The notes under the pieces: model-generated
What the model was told of the DNA's origin: nothing
What the model saw: only the letters and a program-made list of their open reading frames with translations
Databases searched by the model: none
Source of the DNA: Xylogone sp. PMI_703
Taxonomy: Eukaryota; Ascomycota; Leotiomycetes
Assembly (NCBI GenBank): GCA_021399445.1
Contig: JAJTUQ010000004.1
Location: 2,728,001-2,792,000, forward strand
Direction: 5' to 3'
DNA: 64,000 nt
Shown here: piece after piece, positions 48,798-61,271 of the stretch
Layout of the letters: every line of letters starts with the position of its first letter
Position numbering within the stretch: the stretch's first letter is position 1
Program-made: the position numbers and the translations under genes

Positions 48798-50227
48798 ATG
48801 AGCTTCAAAGGCTTCCAGAAAAGCGTGATTAGGGTATGGCTTACTACGTATGCCCAGATGAAGCGGTAGCTAACGAGTGACCGGCAGGCGCCTCAATCGT
48901 TGAAAGCGAAGTTCAACATAGGAGATAATACTAAAGATGCGGTCTATATGGATGCAGAGCGCCGATTTCAGGAGCTCGAAAAGGAGACAAAGAAGCTTCA
49001 CGATGAAAGCAAGAAATACTTCGAGGCGATTAACGGCATGCTGACCCACCAGATTGAATTCTCCAAAGCTATCGCTGAAATCTATAAACCAATATCTGGT
49101 CGAGTATCCGATCCAGATTCTCTAATCCCGGAAGGGAATCCGGAGGGCATTAAGGCTTGTGAAGAGTATGAAGCTATAGTTCAAGATCTCTTGGCAACAT
49201 TGCAACCCGAACTGGAAATGATCGAAACAAGAGTCATCAAACCGGCTGACGAATTGTTGGAAATCATTAAGGTCATAAGGAAATCTGCAACCAAACGAGA
49301 ACACAAGAAGTTGGACTATGATCGACATCGTGCAAGTCTTAAGAAGTTACAAGATAAGAAAGAGAAGAGTCTAAAAGACGAGAAAGCTATGTATAAGGTT
49401 GAGAACGATTTGGAACAAGCAACCCAGGAATACAACTACTTCAACGATCTTCTGAAGGACGAATTGCCTAAGCTTTTCGCGCTCGAGCGAGAATTTATCA
49501 GGCCACTTTTCCAGTCATTCTACTATATGCAATTGAACGTGTTCTACACTCTTCACGAGAAGATGCAAGGCGTAGATATTGGTTACTTTGACCTGACTCT
49601 CGACATTGAGGAAGCATTCGAGAAAAAGCGTGGAAACATACAGGAACAGGCTGAAGAGCTTTCTATTACCAAGTTTAAGACCACGGGAGGTCCTAAAAAA
49701 CCACTGGGAATACCGGGCAAATATGGATCGAATGCATCTACCGATAGCCATAAGCCAGCAGCTATTGAGGCCGGCAAGTCATCGTATAGTCCACGGCGCT
49801 CTCTTTTGAATTCCAGCGAGGAAAACCCGCCACCACCATACTCACCAGGAAGTGCTCCAAGCAACTTCGTCCCCGCCGACTCGAAGACACCGGCGTGGGG
49901 CGCCGCAGCCAAATCGAAAGGCCCGGCCCCACCACCTCCAAAGCCTAAACCGTCAAGATTTAGTGGTGCTCCTCCAGTTGAGACAGTAACGGCGTTGTAC
50001 GACTATGAAGCCCAAGCCGAAGGAGACCTAAGCTTCACTACCGGTGATACCATCGAGATAGTCACCAGAACGGCCAATGAAAATGAGTGGTGGACTGGCA
50101 AGCTGAAAGGAAAGACCGGGCAGTTCCCAGGTAAGCATTCTCTTTTCCATGAGTTTCCCTGGAATTGTCAAAAGATCAAAGTAGTTTTATTAATTCGAGT
50201 GTAGGAAACTATGTCAAGCTTAACTAA
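48798..50227 (+). CDS. hob1: BAR and SH3 domain protein, Hob1/Rvs167 type
   Basis: Exons 48798-48833, 48888-50130 and 50205-50227, with introns of 54 and 74 nt, give 433 residues. The 12-codon first exon (MSFKGFQKSVIR) and the 7-residue last exon (closing GNYVKLN) are typical of this family and were placed by frame and splice sites. The BAR domain covers about 1-240 (RRFQELEKETKKLHDESKKYF, and YFNDLLKDELPKLFALEREFI). A Pro-rich linker follows (PPPPYSPGSAPS, PPPPKPKPSR), then an SH3 domain (about 374-433) with ALYDYEAQAEGDLSF, NEWWTGKL and the GQFPGNYV end. Homologues bend membranes and link actin patches to endocytosis. Pairing with an Rvs161-type BAR partner is expected from yeast. Confidence 0.95.
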
Positions 50228-52075
50228 TCAGACGACGGAAACGAGAGACGAACTGCATATTGGCGCTGAATTCCACCTCTCAGTCCTGGATCTCTCCCCA
50301 AGCTTAACTTGTTGAGACCTACCCAATAAATGCCACACCGATCAATCCCATATAGAGGACCGAAAAATATGTTTTAAGCCCACATAGGGAAGTTGGGTGG
50401 GAATGCAAAACGACCTTGACATGTTGGTGGAAAAGAGGGGTTTTGAAAAGATTGTGAGAGAAACCGTTAGCGTACCTTTTTAATGCCCCCAAGAACCCAG
50501 AAATAATCCAAGAAATTTATCCATTCAAAAAGGGGAAAGAGCCAATGGTGTCTGATTGAATTATGTCGAAGGACTCCTTCATTACACAATCTAGAGCGGG
50601 GTTTTTCCCTTTCTCAATAATGTAACTTTAATATCTACAGCCTTACATCTCTATCAACATGTCGTCTCGAACTTCCCTCCCTCCCTCCACCCAAATAACA
50701 ACTCTTTAGTATTGTTGTAACATAGCGGAGAGCGAGGGATAAAGTAGTTCCACAGTGTAACCCTCCTTTCCTGTAGAGATAGCCTCATTATTGCATAAGG
50801 TGCTCATCTTTCCCTAATGATACAGCCAAGCGGTGCCGCACAAACCCACATATATTACATTGCATACATACACACAACACATGAACACAAACACGAAAAT
50901 ACAACATCCGCTCCTAAATAGTCTGAAACTATTTGCGAGCAAAGAGATAGGTAAAAATGAGGGGAATAAAAATTGTGAGTTGGCCCTGCGGGGGTCAAAA
51001 CGCCCAGGTAATAAGGGGCAGTCAATCAAAAAAGAATCCCCAACCCATGCGTGTGTGCTAGGGGAATAGCATCCGGTAGAGCGCCAAGGCAGATTTTAAG
51101 ATTTTTTTCAAATACTGTAAGGCTATTTCGCTTATGCTTGCTATCTATCTTTTGTTTGATGTATTAATTGGACTGTATGAAGAGCAAGGCTGGGAAGGAC
51201 ATGTACTACTATGTAGTTAGTGTAGCCGAAGCCAATAATTACCCATCAGACAGACCCGTCCGAGGCTGGGAAAGAGGACAAGGATTCATTATTTGCCGTC
51301 TACTATAGATCTCCAGGTTAAGACTCTTTTTATCGTCATAAGAGCTGGTTCCGTGTATTGACTCTATAAAGAAGATGTTTTATTGCTCTATTTCTTGTTT
51401 TATCTTATTTTCTTTGATCTTGTTACTTTTCTGGGTTTTTTTTGCTTTTAATTGGCCTCCTTCAAAGACAGGAGCTGTGAGTTGGTAGTAAATCAGCCTC
51501 AACATTTTTCAAGCTGCATGCATTATCCGACATTGGACATTGGTAACACTCTATCAAGGGCATGGTCATAAGGTCGACAAAAACCACGCTCATTACCGGC
51601 ATTGGATGACGTATAATCATCTTTGCTGGCCCAATTCCGTCCAACTGGCATTAGCTTGCAGAGCCGCCCGGCTGCAGTATGAAAAATCTCTCCTAGCGTG
51701 TCAGGCTGGTCCATCCACATATCGAGGTGCAGGTCGATTCGAGTGAAAACGCCCTGCGCATATGAGAGCTATTTGAGGATCCGATATAGCAGAAAGCGTC
51801 GGTGATATAATCTGGGTAACAATTAGGAAATGGAGGTGAGGGTAACTCAAAGACTCTCTTAGTTCTCGTGGCGGGGGGGTTGTACGTGGGGATAAAGGAG
51901 GATCCCGCTACGTTGACCGAAAGGAAGGCCTTCTGTATGTCGATAGGACTTGTATTCTTTTCCAAAGAGGTGGAAAGATCCTGCCAACTTGCTAACGCCA
52001 TTGCTAATGACCATTGAACCCGTGGGCACAAGTCCAACCGCACCACCCGTCTTGAGTCTTAGCTCAGCACCTGCA
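50228..52075. other. 1.85-kb convergent intergenic region
   Basis: This separates the 3' ends of the BAR-SH3 and F-box genes. T-rich stretches occur near 51360-51450. Open frames are all under 120 codons and none shows a domain. Confidence 0.5.
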
Positions 52076-54206
52076 TCACCTCCCAAAGTAATATCCCAAA
52101 TCGATATCCACATACATCGGTTTCTCTCTGGATGCCCAACGTTTGGAAGCAAGTGAGTTACCCAGGCGATTTCCAGCTACATCCACACCGAAATCTGACG
52201 TCCTTGCCACCTTGGTAGCCTGTACGTTAGTCACGCAACCGGAGTCTGCCTTTCTTTTCCCCTTCCTATCATGCTCCAGAATCACTGTCCTATGATCTTC
52301 TTCCACGTCTGCAGAAAGTTTGGCTGTGGTTCGCCCTTGGCAATTCATATCTTCACTCAGATGTGTGTCAGATTGACCAAATTTCTTCAGCCCCTCGAGT
52401 CGTATTGCAGGATCGAAGCTTATGAAGATCAGTGCTTGAGGAGCCATGGTACCGCCAGTAACATAGACCAGTGACCTATCATCAGCAGTGCCCTCGACAT
52501 TGCCCAGGTGTGAAGGTGGATTGAGCAGTTTGTAGATGGCATCCTGTTCTGATTCTGGAAGATCAGCACTCGGCCAGAACGTAATTGGGGTCTCCAGATA
52601 CAGCTCCTTCAGGGCTGTGCTAAGGTCGTTGCTTGGTGGTCTAGTAACGCCGGCATTGCGATGCCCGGCTGGATATTGAAGAGGGGGAGCAGGTTTTCGA
52701 GAGCCACAGCGTAGGCGTATTCTCTGGGTTTGCTGCCAATCTGTAGGAAGAGGATCATCAACCAGGTCTAGAAATGTGCTTGAAGAAGTATTGTAATAGC
52801 GTAACCGGCTCTTTGTAAGTGTAAAGGTTAGTTGCAGGGAACCGTCATCTCCAGGATGAGTATTTTGGGGAAGGCGGGGTGGCGCTTCCAGGTGGTTAGG
52901 GTGGTCTTCAGGGGCCAGCAAATTTACTATGGGATCGTTCGGTAAGGCCGATAAATTGTGCTTCATTTGTGACGAAGGGACCTCTTCAAAGGATGCAGAG
53001 GTAGAATCGGTAGAATTAGTGGCGATGGCTGTATCGTTTATGGAAGGTGGGCGCCGGAAGTCTATATTCGTGGTGTAGTATGTCCGCTGGCTTTTGCTAG
53101 ATCCTTGGTACCACTCTTTGCGAGATTCAATGATCCTCATTTCTCCAGTAGCTTCATCAATATCAAGGCGAAGATTAGTCCACCGATCATCAATAGGTCC
53201 TTCTTGGTGCTGCCTCCTCCACATTCTTTCATCTTCTGTCTTCTCACAGAGCTCTGGGCATGGTGAAGCCAGGGGAAACCGAACACAGTGGTAGAATGAA
53301 GTCCAATCTATCTCTTCCACTTCGAAGGATGTCTGGTTGGAAAGTGCATAAAAGTAGCCATCATAGAATTCAAAACACACTGTTGAACCGATTTCTGATC
53401 CTACTAAATCAGTAAGATGGATCTTGTACTCAAACCACCTCTTGTTGCGGAAATCGTAGCCCGTAATCACCCATCTCTTATACCCATCTGTTCCAATGCC
53501 CGAATGCGTCCCAAAGTAGAGAAACTCGGAATTATGTCTCACAAATATCTTCTCTGAAGAATCTAAGTCATGGACTAGCAGAACTTTATGCCTCCCGGGA
53601 TTAAATGCAATCAGCCATGGCGTGGCATCCTCTCCACTAGGTGTGTAGAGGCAGGAGACTATGTCATCGGAGTAATATAGAACTTGGAATAACCCACGAT
53701 TGCTATCATCGACGCCATGGAGGGCATGGCTCAGTAGCTTTGGTATTTGGATGACGATCTCATAGCTGCCGGAGTTATGCAGGTCAAATATACGTATCCT
53801 ATCGTCAAGGGTGTAGCATAACACGCCATTACAGTAAATATACGCATCTGCAAAACCGATGGTTGCTGCCAGAAAGGGCTTCACCGAAGTCAGGGCCAGC
53901 CGCCTCTTAGCTACCCTTCGAACTGCTGAGGCGTAACCGCGACCCGAAGCTAGCGCCATTTGGGCCTCCTTGGAGTATTGGATCTTCGACTATAACGATC
54001 GAAAAAGAAGATTATTTTAGCATGCTGAATACAGGAAGAAGAGCAGGGCCTCTTCATACCTGGGCAATTGACATGCACAGGCTCTCATCTTTGAGCAGGA
54101 ACTGCAAGGCCCTACAGGTACAGCCAAGGTTATACACGTCGTCAAAGCTGATGTCGGCAACCACATAGGTCAATAATTCATATGGCAGAGACAACAAGCC
54201 CAACAT
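52076..54206 (-). CDS. F-box protein with unassigned C-terminal region
   Basis: Exon 1 (54206-54060) encodes MLGLLSLPYELLTYVVADIS and the rest of a compact F-box (LPYELL...NLGCTCRALQFLL). A 70-nt intron joins it in phase 0 to exon 2 (53989-52076), giving 686 residues. After the F-box, a helical SKIQYSKEAQMALASG segment leads into a region of about 260 residues with beta-propeller-like strands (GVLCYTLDDRIRIFDLHNSG, WLIAFNPGRHKVLLVHDL, RWVITGYDFRNKRWFEYKI). The remainder is less ordered and ends MYVDIDLGYYFGR. F-box proteins recruit substrates to SCF ubiquitin ligases through Skp1; the substrate here is unknown. This F-box plus WD-like layout is common in large ascomycete families. Confidence 0.85.
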
Positions 54207-56155
54207 GAGTCGAGATATATAGAAGAAGTTATTCTATTCTAACATTAACATACTGCAGCTGATCGGACGAGGACGAATGGATTTCTTCTCATAGGGTGAT
54301 CATTTATTGGTGGTAGAAGGTATCAATTGGCTGATGAGACTTGCAGGGAAAGCGATATGGCAACTGGCGCAATGCAGCTCTATGAGAGGAGATGAGGTAA
54401 TATTTATATCTGTTTTCTTTTTAAAAAAGGGAGAATAAGAGCCTCAATTGGCTAGCACCCGGTAGCATGCAGTAAGGCTTTTAAGGGCTAAGTTGCTGCA
54501 CCCATGATTGGGACGAGGCTGAGTTGGGCGAGAGAGACAGCATAGACGGGAAGACAACTAGCAACATACGCCCGCCTGCGGTGAAAATGATCCTCTGATT
54601 GAGGAATTCTGATCCGCTGGATGCACATGAGTGACCCGTCTAATCTTCGTGCTGCAATTTCTGTTGACATTGTGTTGTTGCAGCACAGCGCACGCAACCT
54701 GCGAAGTGCAGGAGGCAGGGAGGCAAAGGTTGTGGGAAGAGCCGCATGTAAGTGACGAGGGGCGAAGAGGGGCTGGTTGTAATAGCGCAGGGAAGCACCT
54801 GAGACTAGTGCACCTTGGGCAGAGACATGGCTCTCCACTGAGCAAGCGCCGCACTGCGTAGGTGTCAAGCTGCACCCGCCTGCTTGAGACTCTTGAGGCT
54901 CTAAGTACAGTAAGTTGTGGTCATGCCGCCACCACCTCGAAGGGATCGACCACGCTGGCACAAGCAATTCCCCCGTTATTTCGCAGTATGTTGCATGTTG
55001 CTGACTCTCTGAAACTGCCAACCTCAACCACCCGGATAATACGCTCACGATTAGCTTTCTCGAGGCCCTGTCCTGACTCCTGTACTTATCCTTGACGGAC
55101 AATCTCCATCACAAGAGGCGGTCTAGCATAAGAGCCGCATGAGGACCGCAAAAGTTTGCACAATTCAACATGCCCTCCCTTACCTCGTTCTTTGTCGTCT
55201 CTTCAAGGAAGCAAACAGGCAGAAGAATACTGACCAATCATCGCTGGGCGTAACTTAGCTCTTCCTTCCTTCGCCTCAAAAGGTACTAACCGTGCTTAGC
55301 TCAGTAAACTAATCCGCACTTTTTACGAAAACAAAGTAACAGAAATGCAAAAAAGGCGCAGAAAATACGAAGACGAGAAAAATAAGCTCGGAGCGCTCGC
55401 TGCCGAATGCTGTGTTGATCGGAGGTGATGAGGCTCCCGGTTAATCAAACGCCTAGATCGATAACCGGGTATGATAAGTAGTTCCTCTGCGCCTGCTGCA
55501 AGCCGAACCACAAACGGGTACGGCACGGGTCTAGATCACCATATTGGAAGTTCCAATATAGCCTTCCTCCTACCTCAACTTCCCCGAAAACTTGCTCATT
55601 TTTTTGAGCCTCATTCCTTTTCTTCTTTGTCCAGGTACCCTGGAGATTTTCAATACGAAGAGGCTGGATACATACATGGTGAGAGTGGTTTGCAAGGCCG
55701 TGATCTATTTAGGAAAGTGATATCGGATACGCTCCGCGTGCTGCATGATTCTAACAAAGAGTATGCAAGGGATATATGAGATGAGATTGACATGCCCGGC
55801 ATACATGGTTCATGCTGTTGTTAGCTGCCGTTACCAATTATTTTCCAGCAGTAATGTTGTCCAGGGGTTTCTTTGTCATCTATGCTAATTTTGGAATTTT
55901 TGAGCCTCATCTTCGGCTCCCTCTCCTCTCTCCCCGCACTTTGACTTTTGGCCAAGTGTTTTCAGGAGAGCCCTGAGGTCAGTTCCAGAGATTGACATAC
56001 CAATATTCTGGTGTAGATGGCGACCATACGTATGGTGCGCTAGGCATTACATCTGGCTCATCCAGACAAGCCTGGTAGGATTCTGCTAGCTCTTATCATA
56101 TTTGCCGTTGGGCAAGTGAGATGCTTCCAGCGGCCTTCCAACCTACAATCCAACA
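54207..56155. other. 1.95-kb intergenic region with a GC-richer part
   Basis: No confident gene. Between about 54488 and 55102 all three of a long minus frame (204 codons) and shorter plus frames stay open. The predicted peptides have no domain or compositional bias typical of proteins. The direct repeat TTTTTGAGCCTCAT occurs at about 55600 and 55899. Confidence 0.5.
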
Positions 56156-57467
56156 TTATACTAACAGATTCCCGTACAGCTTCACAAACCCCTCTATAGC
56201 CTTGACAGCTCTCTCCACATGCTCATCTGTGTGCTTGATGTTCAAGCACAGAAAACCTCTACGGCCCATATAGATGTTATTTTCCAACATGTAAAAGAAA
56301 AGCAGTCCTCCCAACGCCGCAGCCTGTTTCCCAGCAAAGTGTATCCCAATCAAGCTCCCCACACCAGTCACATTCATATTTTTGACGCTGTTCTTAGCCA
56401 AAACCTCACCTATTTTGACTCTCAGCCTGTCTCCTCTATCGTTCATATCCTTGAATACTGCTGGAGTCAAGAGTTTCGATCCTGTAATACCAGCCACCAT
56501 TGTCACAATATTATTATTGAATGTGCCAGAGTGTGTTAGCGCATCCTCACGGCTGGGATCAAATCTCTGCATGATTTCGGCCTTACCGCCAAAACATCCA
56601 AATGAATTTCCCCCGCCGAGATATTTTCCTGCGGTCATGAGATCTGGATAGATCTCGTGAACGCCCTGCATACCTCCATAAGCAAGCCGAGAAGTCATTA
56701 CCTCATCGAATATGAGAAGTGCACCGATCTCTGAGGCTGCATCCCTGAGATACTGGAGAAACTCCTTGGTAGCGGGGATAGCGCCTCCCGAACCCTGGAC
56801 TGGCTCTACTAGTATTGCAGCAATGGAGTCGGCGTTTTTGGAAACAATATCTTTGACAGAGGGTATGGAATTGTACTCTGCAACGATGAAATCATGCGGA
56901 AGATTCATTGGACTTGGTGCGCCTTTGAAGCTAAATCCGGATCCATGATATCCATTCTCAAAGACCACAACCTATCTAGAATGAGCCTCAAATCCTTACA
57001 AGGATAGGGACAAGACTCACCTTCCTTCTCCCAGTATGAGCAATTGCCAGTGCAGCACCCATTAAATTTGCCTCGGTCCCGGAATTGCAAAACCTCACCA
57101 TATCAAGACACTTGAACCGGCTGCATATAGCTTTCGCTAATATAGCTTCATATTGGTTATTACCACCAAAGTTAAGGCCCTTATCTAACACGCTCTTGAT
57201 AGCTTCAATAATAGGTTCACATGACTTCCCATAGATACCTGCACTGTATTCACTAACTAGATCAAGATACTCATCGCCATCAACGCTTGTGATTGTTGCA
57301 TCCTTTCCACTGGCAAATACCAGTGCGAATGGCTCACTGTATAGGACGGTGCGGGTATTTCCTCCCGGAAGAACTTTAGATGCTTCCTCGAAAATAGCTT
57401 TCGATTTTACGTTTCGAGAAACGTAATTAGAAATTAGAGTGGTATATAATTCCTCGATGCTAGCCAT
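56156..57467 (-). CDS. Class III aminotransferase, glutamate-1-semialdehyde aminomutase type
   Basis: Exons 57467-57021 and 56971-56156 with a 49-nt intron in phase 0 give 420 residues. It is a PLP fold-type I enzyme with no targeting signal (MASIEELYTTLISNYVSRN). Recognisable elements are VLPGGNTRT, the phosphate-binding CNSGTEANLMGAALA (about 125-140), the NGYHG loop, the PLP-ring aspartate in FDEVMTSR (about D238), and the Schiff-base lysine in MTAGKYLGGG (about K265). The closest named relatives are glutamate-1-semialdehyde 2,1-aminomutases (HemL) of bacteria and plastids. Fungi make 5-aminolevulinate by the glycine/succinyl-CoA route, so a role in haem synthesis is unlikely. A different amine or amino-ketone substrate should be expected. 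The ortholog group and substrate are not readable from the sequence. Confidence 0.9.
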
Positions 57468-58431
57468 TGTTGGTGGATGTGCTGGGGTGATGTCTCTGCG
57501 TGCCCGCTAATGTAGGTGTGGATTGGACGTCCACCCCCAACTTTGGATAATTGATAAGAGATATAACAGAGATCATTTAAACATAACACAAATCAAGAGG
57601 GGAACCGATAAATGCCTCATTATTATAGTTAATATAATAAACTTTGTAATATTTAATGCACGAAACTCCGAGTCCGACTTCGGCCTTGGATCAGCAAGCA
57701 GATATGAGAGTCTGCCAATGAGAATTGTAATAAGAAGATACCAAAGTCAACTCACGCCGAACATAACTCACATCGTGACGCTGGTGAATCAGTAAAGTCG
57801 AACATGTGAGATTAGTGAACCAATCAACGACTTGATATGTTATGCAAGAGCTGGAATAGGAATGCAAAATGGGAAAGCAGAAGTCTACCACGAGGCGGGC
57901 TTATATCCCTCAAAGGGCGTGCAGGGGTGGTGAGTGGTTTGGGGGAGTAGGCAGGTGGATGGCTCGTCGAAAGTTTCCTTGGGTATCGAAGCCTCGAACA
58001 CTGGTTTCAGGTCGGGCCATTATACTAATCGCACCGAACTACTGCAAACCTTCTGTGCAAACCTATAGACTTTATTCTCCCCGAACGATATCCCGAGGAT
58101 GAAATGAAGAAGCAGGTAGTATAATCAAGGTGTCAGAAGCCCCCCAGAACCAGCAAAAGATTTTAACCACTCTCTACTATCACAAAAAATTGTGTACTGG
58201 TAAATCTTTGACGAACAAACACCTTTATTGAAATGCTATAAGCCGAAGGGTCGATCGAGTATCATGCCATCATGTCCCAATTTTTTTATGTTCCTCCACT
58301 CATATCCCTATACCGCAATATGACAGAGACACCAAATACGGATGGGTACAAACATACAGCCGATTCCCCCCAAATACCAGCAAGAACACCGATAAACCTC
58401 CGTACCTCCTCGTACAACTGGGGCGAGCCGT
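57468..58431. other. Intergenic: aminotransferase promoter and eS24 3' flank
   Basis: 964 bases, no gene seen. A 10-bp palindrome TGGACGTCCA (57524-57533), with an ACGT core, lies 57 nt upstream of the aminotransferase start. A TATA-poor AT-rich stretch follows. Confidence 0.5.
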
Positions 58432-59056
58432 TTATGAATCCTTCTTCTTCTTTGCACCCTTGACCTTCGCCGTACCACGGAGAGTCTTCTGTCTGTTCTT
58501 GCGTTGCTTGCCTATAATCCAGAAATCATCAGTATCAAAAATGGCAAATTTGCTATACAAACTCCCTTCTTATTGGAAGAGGGCGGGTATCAACGTACGT
58601 TGTTGTCTGCTTGGTCGCTCGGCCTTGGTGGCAAGACCAATTCTGATTAATCTGTATTGAGGCTCGAATTTCTTCAATGCCTCGGGCGAATCGTAGACGA
58701 GAGCAAAGCCGGTTGTCTTTCCACCACCGAACTGGGTCTGGAGACCGAAGACGTTGACCTGCTCCTTGCTGGCCTTGTACATCTCGGCGAGCTTGGTTCG
58801 TAAATCATCCTTGGAGATGTTGGCACGGTTTGGGTGAAGGATGTCACTATCGAGAAAACATGTTAGAATTCCCCGAATAATTCCAATTCAGATGCCCAAT
58901 AAACCTCCAATCTCATTCTCAACACATCTCTTTCTTTTTCTTCTTCTCTTGCTGGGCACGAGGTACAACTTACACAACCATCTGCTTTCGGCCCAAGAGA
59001 GGGTTACGGATGAACTTGCGCGTTCGCAGCGTGACTGGTTGGTCGCGGTCCGCCAT
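58432..59056 (-). CDS. RPS24: 40S ribosomal protein eS24
   Basis: Exons 59056-58974, 58846-58599 and 58511-58432, with introns of 127 and 87 nt, give 136 residues. The protein starts [20 protein letters not shown] and contains [40 protein letters not shown], and the basic tail [18 protein letters not shown]. All are hallmark eS24 segments, and the length is as expected. The 127-nt first intron near the start is typical of fungal ribosomal protein genes. The gene is divergent from an eEF2 methyltransferase gene, so two translation-related genes share a 272-bp spacer. Confidence 0.97.
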
Positions 59057-59328
59057 CTTCGCGGTTTGTGAGTGATCGATCCGAAAGTCTGCCTACGTTC
59101 GAGACAGATGCCGGATGTATGTCGATGGGCGCTGACGATTGAGAGTGCGAAACTTCACAATTCGAGATAGTATCTGCAAAAGGCACTAGGCTCCATTGGT
59201 TAGCGAGCGCGTGGTGGAATTTTCGTGCCGCGAGGGCGGAACCCTACTGTGTGATGCCTCGATAGTAAGGCATACACACCCCCCTTCAATTCACCTCTGA
59301 GGCTTCCTCCCCTTTGCTTGATAATGTA

Positions 59329-60496
59329 ATGAGCAATGGATCCTTGAATAATAAGTTTGTTTCGGATATGGAAGATCAACTCTCAGTTACGGCCAGACAG
59401 CAGCTTGATCGATTCTGTCGCCAGTTCCTCCAGCTTCAACTGGATCTAGACTATCCAGATGATGAGCACCTCCGTAAGGCGGAATTCCAGGATGCCATTT
59501 TCGCACGGCTCTTCAGAGAGGGTGCTGTGCAATATGCGCAGCCTCTACGGTACCAGATAAAAGTCCTCAAGGAGCTCATAAGAAGAATTGAGCAAAGTAT
59601 CATTGACTGGGAAGAAGAAGTATGCTAAAAGTCTATTCAAATCTCCCAACTTGCTTCCCCAAGTTAAGTGCAATTTTTCTTTAGCTTTTTTCATTCTGAC
59701 TCGGCTTTGATTCTCCCAGGGTGTCTCTGATGACCTCATGGATTATTTTTCTTCTCTGATTGCTTCAAATGTTCCTTCTGAAGTAATTGCTGCCCAGCAG
59801 AAATCATATGTAACATATACCCTTAGCTCTTTTCCTTCCGATAATCACGTGTCTCCTGAAATTACCCTCTTCGAAGCCCGGAATCTCATTTCGGGAGCTG
59901 GTACCACAGGTCTGCGGACTTGGGAAGCTGCTCTTCGCCTTGGTGATTACCTCTGTGCAAACAAGCAGCTTGTCGAAGGGAAATCTGTCCTCGAACTGGG
60001 CGCCGGGACGGGCTATGTCTCCATTCTCTGTGCTAAGTATCTTAAGGCTTCTCATGTTATTGCATCAGATGGCTCCGATGATGTTGTGGCAGAGTTGCCC
60101 ACCAATTTCTTCCTAAATGGATTGCAAGACACATCGCACATTGTTGCGAAAGAACTCCGCTGGGGCCATGCTCTCATGGGAAGTGAACATCCCGAATGGA
60201 ATGAAGGACGTCCTATTGATGTTGTCATTGGAGCTGATATTACCTATGATGACTCGGTTGTTCGCAGCCTGGTAGGGTCTTTCGATGAATTGTCTACTTT
60301 ACACCCGGGCGTTACTATTCTGGTTGCAGCGACGGTGAGGAACCCGAAGACTCTGGAGAAGTTCGTGGAGTTCTGTCGCATCAAAAAATACCATATCGAA
60401 GAGGAGAGCCTGGTTGTTCCAGAACCAGCCGCCCAACAAGGGCCATTCTACTCGAACAAAATACCTATACTTATCTACCGTATCTCGAAGTCTTGA
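59329..60496 (+). CDS. EFM3: eEF2 lysine methyltransferase, EFM3/FAM86 type
   Basis: Exons 59329-59619 and 59720-60496 with a 100-nt intron in phase 0 give 355 residues. The first 110 residues are the helical FAM86-type N-terminal domain (QQLDRFCRQFLQLQLDL, and DYPDDEHLRKAEFQDAIF). The seven-beta-strand methyltransferase domain follows, with SAM motif I in VLELGAGTGYVSILCAKYL and the DxxY-type post-motif in GADITYDD, diagnostic of the protein-lysine branch. A conserved TGLRTWEAALRLGDYL precedes motif I. Yeast Efm3 and human EEF2KMT trimethylate one lysine of elongation factor 2. The start is the first ATG in frame. It sits beside eS24, and the divergent arrangement would allow co-expression with the translation machinery. 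Confidence 0.92.
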
Positions 60497-60890
60497 GAGA
60501 AGGGATACGTTGCTAAGGAAATATCAAACAGTTTTTGAATGTAAATAATATTATTATTAAAAAGTTGCAAAATCTCAACATATCTACCTCAGCCGCTGTA
60601 TATATTCGTTTATATGCTATTATACAGTGCGCCAGTTGATACAGCTCGCTATACACGAGGTGGTAGATTTAGAGATACGCAGAAGGGGAATCAAAAGCCA
60701 TTACTCCGAATGAATAACAAAATCATGACAACGACATAACTCATAGCATCGTCTCTCGTAACTCCATTTATGGGAGCCTTAATATCTCCCAACCGTACCG
60801 TGGGTAATTCATAGCTGTCATTGTTATGACCACTCATTGAAACATTAGCTATGTTCTTTCCACATACCTTTGCAGCTCCAGAAGAATAAT
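60497..60890. other. Convergent intergenic region
   Basis: 394 AT-rich bases, including ATAATATTATTATTAAAAAG near 60546. Only 3' ends are expected. Confidence 0.5.
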
Positions 60891-61271
60891 CTATAAAACA
60901 AGCCCACCAGCAATGGCAGCAACCCCTAAAACTCCTCCCATCATGGTATGAATCGCCCACCTTCCGGCAGCCGCAGGAATCTCAGTTCCACCGGGCAATA
61001 TCGGCTCGTGAGTACCACAATGAGTATAAGTACCAATCGTAACACATGAGAAATAAGTCGTCTGATGATATTTCTCCTGAAGCCTCGTCTCTACTTCCTC
61101 TGGCGAAGGTGGAGTGGTAATTGTGGGCTCCGGCGCTGAAGATAAGGCTGTTGAGAAGGCTGATAAGGCTGACGAGAGCTCGGTTGGGCTGGCCGAGGTT
61201 TCCGCAGCGGGCACCGCGATCGCCAGCGCAATCAATGCGTGGAAGAGGACGAGGATTTTGAGAAATGTCAT
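60891..61271 (-). CDS. Small secreted or GPI-anchored protein, function unknown
   Basis: A single exon encodes 126 residues. The signal peptide MTFLKILVLFHALIALAIAVPA is clear. A Ser/Ala/Thr/Pro-rich linker (about residues 22-58) looks O-glycosylated. The only two cysteines lie in TTYFSCVTIGTYTHCGTHEP and could form one disulfide. The C-terminus is a hydrophobic tail, HTMMGGVLGVAAIAGGLVL, preceded by small residues, so GPI anchoring is possible. Small proteins with this Cys-pair region are common in plant-associated ascomycetes. I do not recognise a named family and assign no effector role. Codon use looks ordinary. Confidence 0.75.
   Translation of the reverse strand: MTFLKILVLFHALIALAIAVPAAETSASPTELSSALSAFSTALSSAPEPTITTPPSPEEVETRLQEKYHQTTYFSCVTIGTYTHCGTHEPILPGGTEIPAAAGRWAIHTMMGGVLGVAAIAGGLVL

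Noticed and set aside
54488..55102. 204-codon open frame on the minus strand
   Set aside because: Plus-strand frames are open across the same bases, the composition is unlike a protein, and no domain or signal is visible; treated as chance in a GC-richer patch.
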